Part shown: piece by piece, positions 10,175 through 19,261 of the stretch | How the letters are laid out: each line of letters opens with the position of its first letter | Numbering within the stretch: the stretch's first letter is position 1 | Origin: Sporosarcina psychrophila | Lineage (GTDB): Bacteria > Bacillota > Bacilli > Bacillales_A > Planococcaceae | Assembly: GCF_001590685.1 (NCBI RefSeq) | Contig: NZ_CP014616.1 | Coordinates: forward strand, 2,603,001-2,667,000 | Reading direction: 5' to 3' | Length of the DNA stretch: 64,000 nucleotides | Program-made: the position numbers and the translations under genes | Notes under the pieces: model-generated | Seen by the model: the letters and a program-made list of their open reading frames with translations, nothing else | Told to the model about the DNA's origin: nothing | Database searches by the model: none

Positions 10175-11080
10175 TTACTTTATCGAAAGAATTGCTAGTG
10201 CTAGTGAGTAAAGTTTACTTTCGGCACTGTCCGCCCTTGATGTAAGGACGATTGGTGCTTTGGCGCCTTGGATAATCGCACCGACTTTCGCGTTGGCGAA
10301 GTACATAAGTGATTTGTAGAGAATATTGCCTGCTTCGATATTCGGAACGACAAGAATATCGGCTTTACCAGCTGTTTCCCCTGTAATTCCTTTTTGCGCA
10401 GCAGCCTTCTCTGATACTGCATTATCAAGGGCAAGTGGACCGTCAACAATGCAACCAGTGATTTGACCACGTCGATTCATTACTACTAGCGACGCGGCAT
10501 CTGTCGTTGGTGTCATTGCCGGATTCACCGTTTCGACAGCAGCCAAGGGAGCGACGATTGGTTCAAGCACACCACACGCATGCGCAGTAGCAACTGCATT
10601 ACGAATGATTTGTGCTTTTGCTTCTAGGTCAGGTGCGATGTTCATTGCCGCGTCCGTCACGAAAAGTAAACGGTTATAACCGGCAACTTCGAACGCTGCG
10701 ACATGCGACAGTATTTTCCCTGTGCGTAAACCATAGTCGCCATTCAACACTGCCTTAAGGATGGTAGATGTTGCTAAGTTCCCTTTCATCAGGACATGTG
10801 CTTGTCCACTTGAAACCGCTTTCACTGAGAGTGCAGCTGCGTAGCTATCGTCTTCAGCATGATGGATACTAATTTTTTCATTATCTAGTAACCAAGGGAA
10901 ATTTGTTTGAATCATCTCGCTGATACAACTTTCATCAGCGAAAAGCATGAATGAAGCAATGCCTTTTTCACTAGCAATACTAACCGCTTCGAGCACTTCT
11001 CGATCTGCTGCAGATGCGACAGCAACAACCGGACCGTTCTTCGATGCGGCCAGACTGATGAGTGAGTCAAGTGTAACCAT
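10175..11080 (-). CDS. ptb: phosphate (iso)butyryltransferase
   Basis: Converts acyl-CoA esters from the Bkd reaction into acyl phosphates for Buk, 301 residues. Family features are VAVASAADREVLEAV near residue 20, HVLMKGNLATSTILKAVLNG near residue 92, and the C-terminal PNIEAGNILYKSLMYFANAK and GAKAPIVLTSRADSAESKLY. The frame extends 28 codons upstream, but GGGGGAGA just before ATG 11080 fixes the start. It lies 28 bases after bkdR with no terminator between them, so the two are probably co-transcribed. Confidence 0.94.
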   Translation of the reverse strand: MVTLDSLISLAASKNGPVVAVASAADREVLEAVSIASEKGIASFMLFADESCISEMIQTNFPWLLDNEKISIHHAEDDSYAAALSVKAVSSGQAHVLMKGNLATSTILKAVLNGDYGLRTGKILSHVAAFEVAGYNRLLFVTDAAMNIAPDLEAKAQIIRNAVATAHACGVLEPIVAPLAAVETVNPAMTPTTDAASLVVMNRRGQITGCIVDGPLALDNAVSEKAAAQKGITGETAGKADILVVPNIEAGNILYKSLMYFANAKVGAIIQGAKAPIVLTSRADSAESKLYSLALAILSIK

Positions 11081-11108
11081 TGTCTCTCCCCCTTTGACTA
11101 CATGACGA

Positions 11109-13151
11109 TTAAATGAGGCTGAATTTCTCAAGTTTATAATAAAGTGATCGCAGTGAAATACCAAGCCTATTGGCAGTTAATGATTTGTTACCAGTATTTT
11201 CACGGAGAGCCGTTTCAAGAATGGTTTTTTCGTATTCATCCATAATCGAAGTAAGTGTGCTTTTTTCAGGAAGAATCTGTTCCTCTTCCGTGTTTTCCCT
11301 AGATGATAGGGATTTAACCACATCTATCAATTCGATAACGGCATCTCCCGACTCCATATAAATCATAGCGCGGCTAAGTATATTTTCAAGTTCACGTACA
11401 TTTCCTGGCCAGTCATATTGCTTAAGACGCTCTTGCGCTTCATCGGTAATTTTCTCAATATTCATCCCGAATTCCTGATTTAACCTTACTAGTAGGTGCC
11501 CAATAATGGATGGAATATCTTTTTTCCGAGATCGTAGCGGCGCAATTTGGATTGAGAGTCGGTTTAACACATAATAAAGTTCTTCAATAAACGTTCCTTC
11601 ATGCATCGCCTTTTCTAAGTTTTTCGTAGACGCTGCAATGACACGAACGGACAAATGAACGGGATAGGTCCCCCCATTTTTGAAGATTGTTCCGCTTTTT
11701 AAATAGTTAAGCAGCCTCGCCTGAACCACAAGCGGCAAGTCAGCCACTTCGTCAAGGAATAACGTTCCCTGTGCAGACTCTTGAAAAAGGCCTTGTGTGC
11801 TACCATTCCCACTTTGAGAAACCTCAGATTCTTGTCCGAATAGCTCCGCTTCCAATTTAGATGATTGCATTGCCGAACAATTCACACGGATAAACTTATT
11901 AAACCGTCGTTCGGAGCCACTGTGAATGGCATGCGCAAACAATTCTTTCCCAGTTCCCGCTTCTCCTCGAAGAAGGACTGGAATGTCAGATTTGGCAGCT
12001 AACTTGGCCTGCTCGATTGAAATTTCAATATCAGACGAACCGCCGAAGATATCATCGAATGTATAGGTTGATTCAAGTTTCCTAATAATTGTCCGTGCCT
12101 GGTCAAGTTCTTTCATCAAGTTGCGCATTTCAGTGATGTCATGAATGACACCAACACTACCCTTCACTTGATGATCGACAATGATTGGTGCAACATTGAC
12201 AATTACTTCCCTGTTATTTTCACCTATACGCATATTGACGCCACGAACCGGCTTTCTCGACTTAAGTACTCTCATATGAATACTTTCACCTTCGTTGATG
12301 TCCGCGTTCGCGGGCTTACCTATTATTTCGTCTTCAGTAAGGCCAGTAATCCGTGTATAGGCTGGATTGACAAGGATACCATTCCCCTTATCGTCAACGA
12401 CCGAGATGGCATCGTCACTCGAATGTATGATTGCTTCCAACATAGTCTTCACTTTTTTCAAATCTGTGATTTCCTCCGCTAGGGCAACTACCTCCGTAAT
12501 ATCTTTAAACACCGCGAATGCACCGACTTTTTTCCCGGCGGAATCAAAGAGTGGATAACGAGAAGTAACTATTTTCAAGCCATTTCCAAGAATCTGTTCC
12601 TCATTCAATTCCGCCACGCCTGAATCGAATACCCTTGGAAGCTCTGTCGTCGGAATTACATCCGTAATCATCCGACCAAAAGCCTCTTCAATTGGGAAAC
12701 CAATCATCTTAGAGGCACTTTTATTGAAGAAATCAACAGTTCCTTCTTCGTCGATTCCAACCATGCCCTCTTCAATTGAATCAAAGATCATTCGCTGCTT
12801 ATGCATTTCTATATGAATGCGCTTAATGTATGTATCGTTCTCCTCAAGCAGCCTTACAAGGAGATTTGCGACAGAACCAGGTATAAGTACGGTATGGGCA
12901 GGCCTCGCTTTTAATAGCTCAGCGAATACAGACTTGTCACCGGTCACATCGAAAATAATATGCAAATCGTCGGTCAGGTAACTTGTCCAATCCATCCCAT
13001 ATGCGATGCCCTGTTTTTTTGCACGTATTATTCCCGGTGCATGTTCATCAGTATCAATGATTGCGTTTACATTCATGAATTCTAAATTTTGGAGAAGGTC
13101 CAGTATTATCGATCCGCCTGTCCCCGCCCCGACAATGAGAACGTTTTGCAA
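11109..13151 (-). CDS. bkdR: sigma-54-activator-type regulator BkdR, loop-deficient
   Basis: Regulator of the bkd genes by family and position, 680 residues. Domain order: an N-terminal Rossmann-like fold (VLIVGAGTGGSI, residues 4-15), two PAS domains (about 115-230 and 240-350), an AAA+ ATPase (about 365-600; Walker A GEAGTGKE, Walker B GTLFLDEVADL) and a Fis-type helix-turn-helix (about 635-678, SLTANRLGISLRSLYYKLEK). The stretch that should hold the GAFTGA sigma-54-contact loop reads FGQESEVSQSGNGSTQGLF instead, so the motif is absent. TTG start at 13151 after GGAG. It is divergent from yqzF. The organisation is known from B. subtilis; loss of sigma-54 coupling is an inference. Confidence 0.88.
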   Translation of the reverse strand: MQNVLIVGAGTGGSIILDLLQNLEFMNVNAIIDTDEHAPGIIRAKKQGIAYGMDWTSYLTDDLHIIFDVTGDKSVFAELLKARPAHTVLIPGSVANLLVRLLEENDTYIKRIHIEMHKQRMIFDSIEEGMVGIDEEGTVDFFNKSASKMIGFPIEEAFGRMITDVIPTTELPRVFDSGVAELNEEQILGNGLKIVTSRYPLFDSAGKKVGAFAVFKDITEVVALAEEITDLKKVKTMLEAIIHSSDDAISVVDDKGNGILVNPAYTRITGLTEDEIIGKPANADINEGESIHMRVLKSRKPVRGVNMRIGENNREVIVNVAPIIVDHQVKGSVGVIHDITEMRNLMKELDQARTIIRKLESTYTFDDIFGGSSDIEISIEQAKLAAKSDIPVLLRGEAGTGKELFAHAIHSGSERRFNKFIRVNCSAMQSSKLEAELFGQESEVSQSGNGSTQGLFQESAQGTLFLDEVADLPLVVQARLLNYLKSGTIFKNGGTYPVHLSVRVIAASTKNLEKAMHEGTFIEELYYVLNRLSIQIAPLRSRKKDIPSIIGHLLVRLNQEFGMNIEKITDEAQERLKQYDWPGNVRELENILSRAMIYMESGDAVIELIDVVKSLSSRENTEEEQILPEKSTLTSIMDEYEKTILETALRENTGNKSLTANRLGISLRSLYYKLEKFSLI

Positions 13152-13278
13152 GGATGTTCATTCTCCTTTTTTGAACCATGCAATCTTTTGCAATTACAAT
13201 TTCATCATACATGAAAGCGCTGTTCTTGACAATCAAATTAGAGTAGGTAAAATTAGATTCGGTAAGGAGTTGTCGTAT

Positions 13279-13515
13279 ATGGCACGTCTAGCAGCATTTA
13301 TGGTCTTGCTAATCCCCGGACTTTTTGCGGCCGGAGGTATAAAATTAATGCGAGATTCGATATTTGGCGTATTATTTAACCCATTTCCGTTCATTTGGCT
13401 TCAATTCGTTGTAGGCTTATTATTGTTCGCGGGAGGTCTATGGTTTTTTGCGGGCTTTTTATTACGTCGCGATCGACGAAAAGGACGCGTGCAAGAACGG
13501 TTTAAACAAAAGTAA
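13279..13515 (+). CDS. yqzF: DUF2627 membrane protein YqzF
   Basis: Small membrane protein of unknown function, 78 residues, with two hydrophobic helices (about 4-22 and 38-63) joined by IKLMRDSIFGVLFNPFPF and a basic C-terminal tail (RRDRRKGRVQERFKQK). Sequence and location next to bkdR match B. subtilis YqzF. ATG 13279 follows AAGGAG by nine bases; the longer upstream reading frame has no ribosome site. Divergent from bkdR, with its end facing the terminator shared with the phosphodiesterase gene. Confidence 0.8.
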   Translation: MARLAAFMVLLIPGLFAAGGIKLMRDSIFGVLFNPFPFIWLQFVVGLLLFAGGLWFFAGFLLRRDRRKGRVQERFKQK

Positions 13516-13568
13516 CAGTGTATATCGTAACTAAGAGCAATCGTCTACAATCTATTTGAGCGAATTGC

Positions 13569-13602
13569 AAAAGGACCAAGACTGAACAGTCTTGGTCCTT
13601 TT
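13569..13602. terminator. bidirectional terminator
   Basis: Perfect arms AAAAGGACCAAGACT and AGTCTTGGTCCTTTT around a four-base loop, between convergent yqzF (+) and the phosphodiesterase gene (-). The A-run and T-run allow termination in both directions. Confidence 0.88.
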
Positions 13603-13604
13603 GC

Positions 13605-14312
13605 TTATTTATTGAATCGATTTGGATAATCCGTTATCCAGCCATCTATATAAGGAGGCGGATTAAGAGTGATTGGTTCTGTTCCAGTCATTCCATAAAC
13701 CCGAATCTTTTTCCCGGTTTGAAGGAGATTGGTCAAAAAGGGCTCTTTCAACAACCGTTTGTGAAAATGGAATCCATCTGCACTTGAATACTGTTTAAGA
13801 TTAGTCCAATCTACGCTTTTCTTTCCAATAAGAAAGGCTGTTTCCATTCGTTCGCTTTCCTCTTTGACCACTTCAAGTAAGCGATAATCAAATGAGGAAA
13901 TATGAACATTGCCCATAACAGAAACAATATCAACAATCATTTTGATCAATTCAGGGCGATCCGAAACCGTTTCTTTCAATTCAACATTAAGTGCTAAATC
14001 ATGCATTTCGCAAAATGACACCGCTTCTATCAATGTCGGAATGCTATGACCACAGAATAAACGTCTATATCTTCTTCCAACTCGAATTCTCATGAGCTCT
14101 GTACTTGTCATGGATGAAATCATTTTCCGAATGCCAGCAAGCCTAGATAATCCTGGATCGTGGATGACAAACGGCACTCCATCTTCTGTCAATTGGACAT
14201 CTAGCTCGATGCCGCCAGCACCTTGATCGACAGCCTTCTCAAATGCTTTCATTGTATTTTCAAAGCAGATGCCAGAAGCGCCTCGATGTGCAAAAACTGT
14301 AGGATTAGACAT
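13605..14312 (-). CDS. yqiK: glycerophosphodiester phosphodiesterase
   Basis: Predicted cytoplasmic enzyme that hydrolyses glycerophosphodiesters to glycerol 3-phosphate and an alcohol, 235 residues. It has the GDPD signature AHRGASG, ENTMKAFEKAVDQGAGGIELD and VQLTEDGVPFVIHD (catalytic H8 and H50 region, metal ligands E40/D42). The C-terminal DGWITDYPNRF closes the barrel. No signal peptide is seen, so it is unlike the secreted GlpQ type. It overlaps the end of the DUF342 gene by eight bases, so the two are coupled. Position matches B. subtilis yqiK. Confidence 0.88.
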   Translation of the reverse strand: MSNPTVFAHRGASGICFENTMKAFEKAVDQGAGGIELDVQLTEDGVPFVIHDPGLSRLAGIRKMISSMTSTELMRIRVGRRYRRLFCGHSIPTLIEAVSFCEMHDLALNVELKETVSDRPELIKMIVDIVSVMGNVHISSFDYRLLEVVKEESERMETAFLIGKKSVDWTNLKQYSSADGFHFHKRLLKEPFLTNLLQTGKKIRVYGMTGTEPITLNPPPYIDGWITDYPNRFNK

Positions 14313-15867
14313 TTAGGACGCCATCTACGATTTCAAAAATGCCTTTTGCACCTACATGAAGCGTAGACGATTTCAATCCAATTTGAATGATTGTACCTGG
14401 ATAAGCTTCTCTTGTCACTTCAATTTGAGCGGGAACTGCTTGCTTAATTTTACGCAACCCAAGTTGAATTTCTTTATCTAGTTCAACTATGGCATCTCTA
14501 TTCGATTCAATCGTTTCCAACATTTTTTCAAAGGCTTCTGCCTGTGGCCCCTTCAGAAGACTTCCACTATTCCTAAATGGGAGAGCGTGTTGCTCAAGCT
14601 TTTCGATGATTCCTTGGCGTTCTTTCAAACTTTTAGCCATTTCTTGAATTTCCATATACATTACTTCCTTGTCAATCCCTTTTGCACTAAGGATTGTCTT
14701 CCGTTCATGACTGTTACCCGCAAATGCACATTCAATTTTATAAAGTGCCTCAATTTTCCCACCAATAATTTTACCTTTGTTTTTATCAATAAATACAGAT
14801 TCTGCGATAACTTCTGCGCCGAGTAAATATAAACCGACATGTACTTCTTTTCCATACAGTTTGCAATTGTTCGCGTGTTTAACAAAAATATTACCTCGCG
14901 CTTCGACAATCGTCAATCCACCGCCGAAAATCCCACCTTTTATGTAGATGTCTCCCTCAGATGACTGTATCTCCTTCGCATTTATGATACCTTCATTACC
15001 TTCTACAGAAATATCTCCAGTCGCATTTACTGAAAATCCTGCAATGACTGTTCCTAATACAACAACTGATCCGTCAAATTTAATCGAGCCAGTTTCAGGT
15101 CCTACATCCCCGCTGACAATTAACTGCTTCCCTACACTAATGATACCGTCAATGCTTTCCAAAGCCCCACCGTGTGACGCCCTCAGAACTACTTTGTCCG
15201 CTTCTTGTTCATCAGTCACTGATTTCCTGTCAAAGTAAAGTTTCACATCATCCCCTCGCCGTGCAGGAAGATCGTTACCTAAAACATCCTTACCATCAAT
15301 GCCCTCTTGTGCCGATGTTTTCTCGCCAAGCCAATCACCTTGGTTGATAGGCGTAACGAAATTCATTTCAAAATAATCAGCAGAACCGTCTTCACGGATC
15401 ATCGGCCTTCTTTCAGGTATTTCTATATATGATACGACTGCATCTTTACCTTTTTGTGGCTTTCTCCCTACAGCTGCGATAATCGATTCACCCGGTTTAA
15501 ACGGCTCATCTTGCAAAGTTGTTCTGCCGTAAATTACTCCGGCATCATCAAGCACTTTATCAGCCTGATTTAGGATTGATTGTCTATTTTCTTCAAATTC
15601 CTTGGTTGACACGTTTATGTAAAGTTGAGCAATCATTTGATCAGCAGCAATAGCTATTTCTATAGTTGGAATCCAATTGCCTATTATATGTTCTGCCTCT
15701 AGTTCAGTAAGCGCTTTCCTTAATATCGGGAATGAACTGATTTTTAATCGTGGATGTTCACGCGTAATTGAATCGAATGATTTAAGTGGAAAACCATTCT
15801 TCTTAGTGCGCAAGATCACTTTTTCCTCTTGTACTAAAAGATCGAAAAACTCATTTTGAACTAACAC
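14305..15867 (-). CDS. DUF342 / FapA-family protein
   Basis: A 520-residue cytoplasmic protein. The central part (about residues 190-380) is a run of short beta repeats rich in GD, GN and V/I (SGDVGPETGSIKFDGSVVVL, GDISVEGNEG, GDIYIKGGIFGGG), typical of the DUF342 beta-solenoid. It is followed by a coiled-coil segment (about 400-480, EIQEMAKSLKERQGIIEKLE) and a small C-terminal beta domain. The family's role is unclear (polymerisation-like scaffold; one member affects flagellar assembly). The N-terminal 120 residues look like the usual DUF342 N domain. Start at 15867. Confidence 0.78.
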   Translation of the reverse strand: MLVQNEFFDLLVQEEKVILRTKKNGFPLKSFDSITREHPRLKISSFPILRKALTELEAEHIIGNWIPTIEIAIAADQMIAQLYINVSTKEFEENRQSILNQADKVLDDAGVIYGRTTLQDEPFKPGESIIAAVGRKPQKGKDAVVSYIEIPERRPMIREDGSADYFEMNFVTPINQGDWLGEKTSAQEGIDGKDVLGNDLPARRGDDVKLYFDRKSVTDEQEADKVVLRASHGGALESIDGIISVGKQLIVSGDVGPETGSIKFDGSVVVLGTVIAGFSVNATGDISVEGNEGIINAKEIQSSEGDIYIKGGIFGGGLTIVEARGNIFVKHANNCKLYGKEVHVGLYLLGAEVIAESVFIDKNKGKIIGGKIEALYKIECAFAGNSHERKTILSAKGIDKEVMYMEIQEMAKSLKERQGIIEKLEQHALPFRNSGSLLKGPQAEAFEKMLETIESNRDAIVELDKEIQLGLRKIKQAVPAQIEVTREAYPGTIIQIGLKSSTLHVGAKGIFEIVDGVLNV

Positions 15868-16014
15868 TGCCGCTTCATCCTTTCCCTCTTATCCATTGTA
15901 TAACATCCTCAACCTATTTGTCAGATTAATTAATCTCTAGTTTAAAAAAGCCTACCACACGAAAATAGATTCGGAGAGTAGGCGTAGCTATTACCATAAC
16001 TAGGTGTTTTTCAA

Positions 16015-16035
16015 TCAGCTAGCCATATGCTCAAG
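16015..16035 (-). repeat. second copy of the spo0A 3' end
   Basis: On the minus strand CTTGAGCATATGGCTAGCTGA encodes LEHMAS-stop, the same as the end of spo0A (CTTGAGCATATGGCGAGCTAA at 17117-17137). The two copies differ only at a synonymous third base and in the stop codon. They are direct repeats 1.1 kb apart enclosing the gene-poor gap. Similarity stops immediately on the 5' side of the CTT codon. Confidence 0.65.
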
Positions 16036-16351
16036 TTGGAATTGATAGGCTTTTCATGCTCTCACTGACAACGATATATTAATTTATGAATGCAGGTGCA
16101 TCGTCATTTTCAACCTTAGTTTATCACTCGATTAAGCAAATAGGAACCCACCTATGGGATAATTTCTCATGAGTTGTTATATCTTCTCCTATGGCTCTTC
16201 TCTGTTTATAATTTAGTACCAAAGTAAATAGGTTGTTTTTTCACTATTTTTTCAGTCCATATAAAAACAGAGATTCAATTCTTATTTTTAAACATTTAGT
16301 TAGCCCAAATGTACTTATATTATGAGTTTCATTTTTTCTATCACTTTCGTT

Positions 16352-16391
16352 AAAGTAGAAATTGAGGTCAATGTGTCAATTTCTACTTTTT
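16352..16391 (+). terminator. orphan terminator-like hairpin
   Basis: Thirteen-base perfect arms AAAGTAGAAATTG / CAATTTCTACTTT, 12-base loop, then a short T-run on the plus strand. No gene ends here, so it may be left over from lost DNA or end a small RNA. Confidence 0.5.
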
Positions 16392-17116
16392 CTAAGGAAT
16401 GGTTTGCCCCTAGAATTAGCTCAATGTAAAAAGTGGTTTTCTTTTTTTATTTGTTCAACTTGCTCTAAGTTATAATGAGAGTCTTTGTCACAAATAACTA
16501 GCAAGCCTTGGTGATTACTTCTTAATATATCTTTATATAACATTTTTGTAATCTATAACATCACTATATCCGATTATTCTTTTAAGCTGCCTTATAATTG
16601 AACTGTTATATCCTCACTATTGATATGTCCCCGTACAAAGGACCTGTTACTTTGTCCAAGTTCTAGCACGCCAGAATACGTTTTTTTTGCCAATCTCTTA
16701 CACTTGGAACACAAACCTCTTTCCGACTGCTTCCACTAATTCACGAAAAATCATCTCGGTTAGAAGTTTTCGCCCTTTACTGGATCGTTTACCTTTTCCT
16801 CCTTTTAAGAATCCTGGAGCCAGATGACTCGATGTCACGGCAGTTCAGGATACCTATCAACCACAAGTATCTAAAATCGATTAGAGTCGTCAGAACAGCG
16901 TCGTAATGCCTGTAAACGTAAAAATCGACCTGTCCGCATTTACGCCGATAGGTCAATTTTCGATTCCGCAGAAATATGTGCTACACTACGGGCACGTACG
17001 GTTCGGTAATTTGTTGCAAAGATTACGTAAATTTCATAGGAATGATGACCGGTTTAATAATAATAAAAGTGCCAATTCACTGTTTCAAATAACATAAAAC
17101 GCTTTCATAGCAACGA

Positions 17117-17908
17117 TTAGCTCGCCATATGCTCAAGACGGATTTTATCTGCGATCATCGCGATGAATTCAGAATTCGTGGGTTTGCTTTTCAAATGGTG
17201 CACAGTGTAGCCAAACATTTTGGAAATGACATCGTAATTTCCACGGTTCCATGCGACTTCGATTGCGTGGCGAATTGCACGCTCTACACGGGATGCTGTC
17301 GTATTGTATTTTTTTGCGATCTCCGGATAAAGTACTTTCGTCACTGAACCAAGCAAATCGACGTCCGTATAAACCATTTGAATCGCTTCACGAATGAACG
17401 CATAGCCTTTAATATGAGCGGGTACACCAATCTCTTTAATAATTGCTGTAATTGTAGTATCTAGCACTTTTTGGCTTACTGTTCCTGGCGCATACTCTCC
17501 GCTAGCTTGGGCTATCGGAACTATTGGTTTTCTTGTTCCTGCTACTTGGAATATCTGGTTTGCAAGTCGGTCGAATTCAAACGGTTTAAGCATGAAATAG
17601 GAAGCTCCTAGACTCGCCGCTTGTGTCATAACATCTTCCTGCCCAAATGCCGTCAACATAATTATATGAACATCGGCAGTTTGTGCATTTCCACTCAACG
17701 TTTCCAAAACCGCAATTCCATCAAGATGTGGCATGATGATATCAAGTAATAAGACATCTGGCTTTTTTTCTTCCAACATCGACAGACATACTTTTCCGTT
17801 ATGCGCCGTCCAAATGACTTCGATTTCAGGATGTCTTTCAAAATATGTCATCATAGTCCTCACTAGTTCCTTGTTATCGTCAGCAATCGCGACTTTCAGT
17901 TTATCCAT
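17117..17908 (-). CDS. spo0A: sporulation response regulator Spo0A
   Basis: Master phosphorelay output regulator for entry into sporulation, 263 residues from ATG 17908. The receiver domain has the acidic pair D10/D11, the phosphorylated D56 ([10 protein letters not shown]) and K108 (MLKPF), the same numbering as in B. subtilis, which supports this start over the ATG two codons upstream; AAGGGGG spacing agrees. A short linker leads to the DNA-binding effector domain (about 145-263) with the recognition helix region [20 protein letters not shown]. It is monocistronic, facing its own regulatory region with 0A-type boxes upstream. The C-terminus is intact although the same 3' end is duplicated 1.1 kb downstream. 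Confidence 0.98.
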   Translation of the reverse strand: MDKLKVAIADDNKELVRTMMTYFERHPEIEVIWTAHNGKVCLSMLEEKKPDVLLLDIIMPHLDGIAVLETLSGNAQTADVHIIMLTAFGQEDVMTQAASLGASYFMLKPFEFDRLANQIFQVAGTRKPIVPIAQASGEYAPGTVSQKVLDTTITAIIKEIGVPAHIKGYAFIREAIQMVYTDVDLLGSVTKVLYPEIAKKYNTTASRVERAIRHAIEVAWNRGNYDVISKMFGYTVHHLKSKPTNSEFIAMIADKIRLEHMAS

Positions 17909-17954
17909 TCCCATTTCCCCCTTGTACGTTTATGACGACTTCTTTCCCTAAACA

Positions 17955-18095
17955 TTAGCAACATTCTCTTAACTACACAAGGGAAATTTCGACGAATAGT
18001 GGAGTAACCCTCTTTTATTTAGCAAAAATGAAACTTCTGACATATGGTTTCCCTAAACTTCGACTAATTCTTTTCTTTTCTCAACGTTTGTCGAA
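17955..18095 (-). promoter_or_regulatory. spo0A control region with 0A-like boxes
   Basis: Upstream of spo0A are a perfect 0A box (TGTCGAA, plus strand 18089-18095) and two near matches on the minus strand (CGTCGAA at 17988-17994, AGTCGAA at 18059-18065). A sigma-H-like -10 (AGAGAAT on the minus strand, about 17964-17970) lies downstream of TCGAAATTT with 14-base spacing; its -35 is weak. The arrangement resembles the autoregulated spo0A promoter region of B. subtilis; assignment of individual elements is inferred. Confidence 0.55.
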
Positions 18096-18125
18096 TCGTT
18101 CTCGCTAAGCTTAACACGACAGGAC

Positions 18126-18160
18126 AAAAGGGCCAACTCATTATACGAGTTGGCCCTTTT
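18126..18160 (-). terminator. terminator after spoIVB
   Basis: Arms AAAAGGGCCAACTC / GAGTTGGCCCTTTT around a short AT loop, just past the spoIVB stop, insulating spo0A from spoIVB. Confidence 0.88.
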
Positions 18161-18161
18161 A

Positions 18162-19130
18162 TTAATTTTCCCCGCTACGCATTTTCTCCAAAAATAGGGC
18201 TGCACCTTTTTTAGGATCATCGACAAACATATGCGTTACCGCGCCTGCAAATTGCCCGTTTTGGATAACGGGACTTCCACTCATCCCTTGTAAAATTCCT
18301 CCGGTTGCTTTGAGCAATTCGGGATCTGTTAACACGAAATGGAACTGGTCTTGTTCTACTTCTATAATTCGAATTGAAAAGGATTCAACTTTTGTCCCTT
18401 TAATCGTTGTGTAAATTTCAGCAGCGCCTTCTTTTACTTCTGCTGGCTGCATAATCGTTAAAGGTTCGGTTAACACTTCCTTATAGTCGCTGTTCCACGA
18501 CCCGAAGATGCCATAAAGACCGTTTATTCGAATCGTCCCTAAAAAATCATCATCATCGACAATCGTTGAAATTTTATAACCTGGAATTCCGGGCACGCTT
18601 TTTTTAATTTGATCGATTTCTGAAAGATAAATCGCTCCTGTTTTAAACGAAGGTGGTGATTTCAGTGCACTGTCGATGATCTGATGACCGAGCGCTCCGT
18701 ATGTCCCTTTGTCCGGATCGACATACGTCAAGGTACCTGTCCCTTCTGTTCGATCTTTCAGGAATGGAAGGAGACGTTTCATCGCTTCGCCATCTGCTAG
18801 GATTTGACTGCTTTCCTCGTTTCTGATGACGTGCAATACGATTTCTTTTTTGTCTCGCATTGAGGATGATACTTTTTCGTACTCATGAAGGGTACTGACT
18901 GCTACATCGTCTAATTGTCCGATTAGATCACCTGCCTTCAACCAGTTATCTTTACTGATCATGACATCATTTGTGATGTAGACTCCCGACAAATCCATTT
19001 TAATACCAATCGATTGTCCCATCGGTATCAGCGTTCCATCTTTAGCAAATGCTGCATTTGTAGTGAATGGCATGACAAGTAAAAGCACAGAAAACGAAAC
19101 GGCCAACTTAAACTGTCTACTCCATCCCAT
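18162..19130 (-). CDS. spoIVB: SpoIVB serine peptidase
   Basis: Forespore-secreted serine peptidase that signals across the intermembrane space to release SpoIVFB and so activate pro-sigma-K. It has an N-terminal hydrophobic segment (residues 7-28), a PDZ-like region (about 30-105), and the S55-type peptidase domain with catalytic His in TYGALGHQIID, Asp in VLTDPELL and Ser in GMSGSPVIQNG. It has 322 residues, about 100 shorter than B. subtilis SpoIVB (known from memory), mainly at the N-terminus and in connecting loops, with the catalytic triad intact. AGGTGAAAT precedes ATG 19130. Confidence 0.93.
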   Translation of the reverse strand: MGWSRQFKLAVSFSVLLLVMPFTTNAAFAKDGTLIPMGQSIGIKMDLSGVYITNDVMISKDNWLKAGDLIGQLDDVAVSTLHEYEKVSSSMRDKKEIVLHVIRNEESSQILADGEAMKRLLPFLKDRTEGTGTLTYVDPDKGTYGALGHQIIDSALKSPPSFKTGAIYLSEIDQIKKSVPGIPGYKISTIVDDDDFLGTIRINGLYGIFGSWNSDYKEVLTEPLTIMQPAEVKEGAAEIYTTIKGTKVESFSIRIIEVEQDQFHFVLTDPELLKATGGILQGMSGSPVIQNGQFAGAVTHMFVDDPKKGAALFLEKMRSGEN

Positions 19131-19157
19131 ATTTCACCTCCCTTAATAAGATACTGT

Positions 19158-19186
19158 TGGTATGTCCGTTCAGGGGAATGTTATGA
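19158..19186 (-). promoter_or_regulatory. candidate forespore (sigma-F/G) promoter of spoIVB
   Basis: On the minus strand TCATAA, 16 bases, CATACCA, ending 27 bases upstream of the start codon. This resembles the sigma-G pattern (-35 CATA-type, -10 CATAMTA), and spoIVB is a forespore gene in B. subtilis. Each box has mismatches. Confidence 0.4.
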
Positions 19187-19261
19187 AAGGGTAAATAAAG
19201 CAAAAGTGGAACGTACATTAATTTCATTGCATTTTGTAACCGATGAGTAAAAAAATAAAAA

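Larger units (their letters stand above)
15868..17116. other. gene-poor gap between spo0A and the DUF342 gene
   Basis: About 1.25 kb with no intact gene. It holds a copy of the spo0A 3' end (16015-16035), a terminator-like hairpin (16352-16391), and on the minus strand around 16640-16830 a broken reading frame with a coherent basic peptide (LAPGFLKGGKGKRSSKGR, then further residues up to stops). A second hairpin (AAAATCGACCTGTC / GATAGGTCAATTTT) lies at about 16920-16960. The content is AT-rich and patchy; it reads as decayed inserted DNA. No family is recognised. Confidence 0.55.

Noticed and set aside
11081..11200. Sigma-54 promoter before ptb
   Set aside because: The nearest GG...GC pair has the wrong spacing (9 rather than 10) and poor flanks.
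13006..13278. Upstream extension of YqzF into the bkdR divergent region
   Set aside because: The extension overlaps bkdR, has no ribosome site and is not conserved in character; ATG 13279 has AAGGAG.
16640..16830. Named transposase for the broken frame in the spo0A gap
   Set aside because: The peptide is short and interrupted; resemblance to transposase C-termini is too weak to name.
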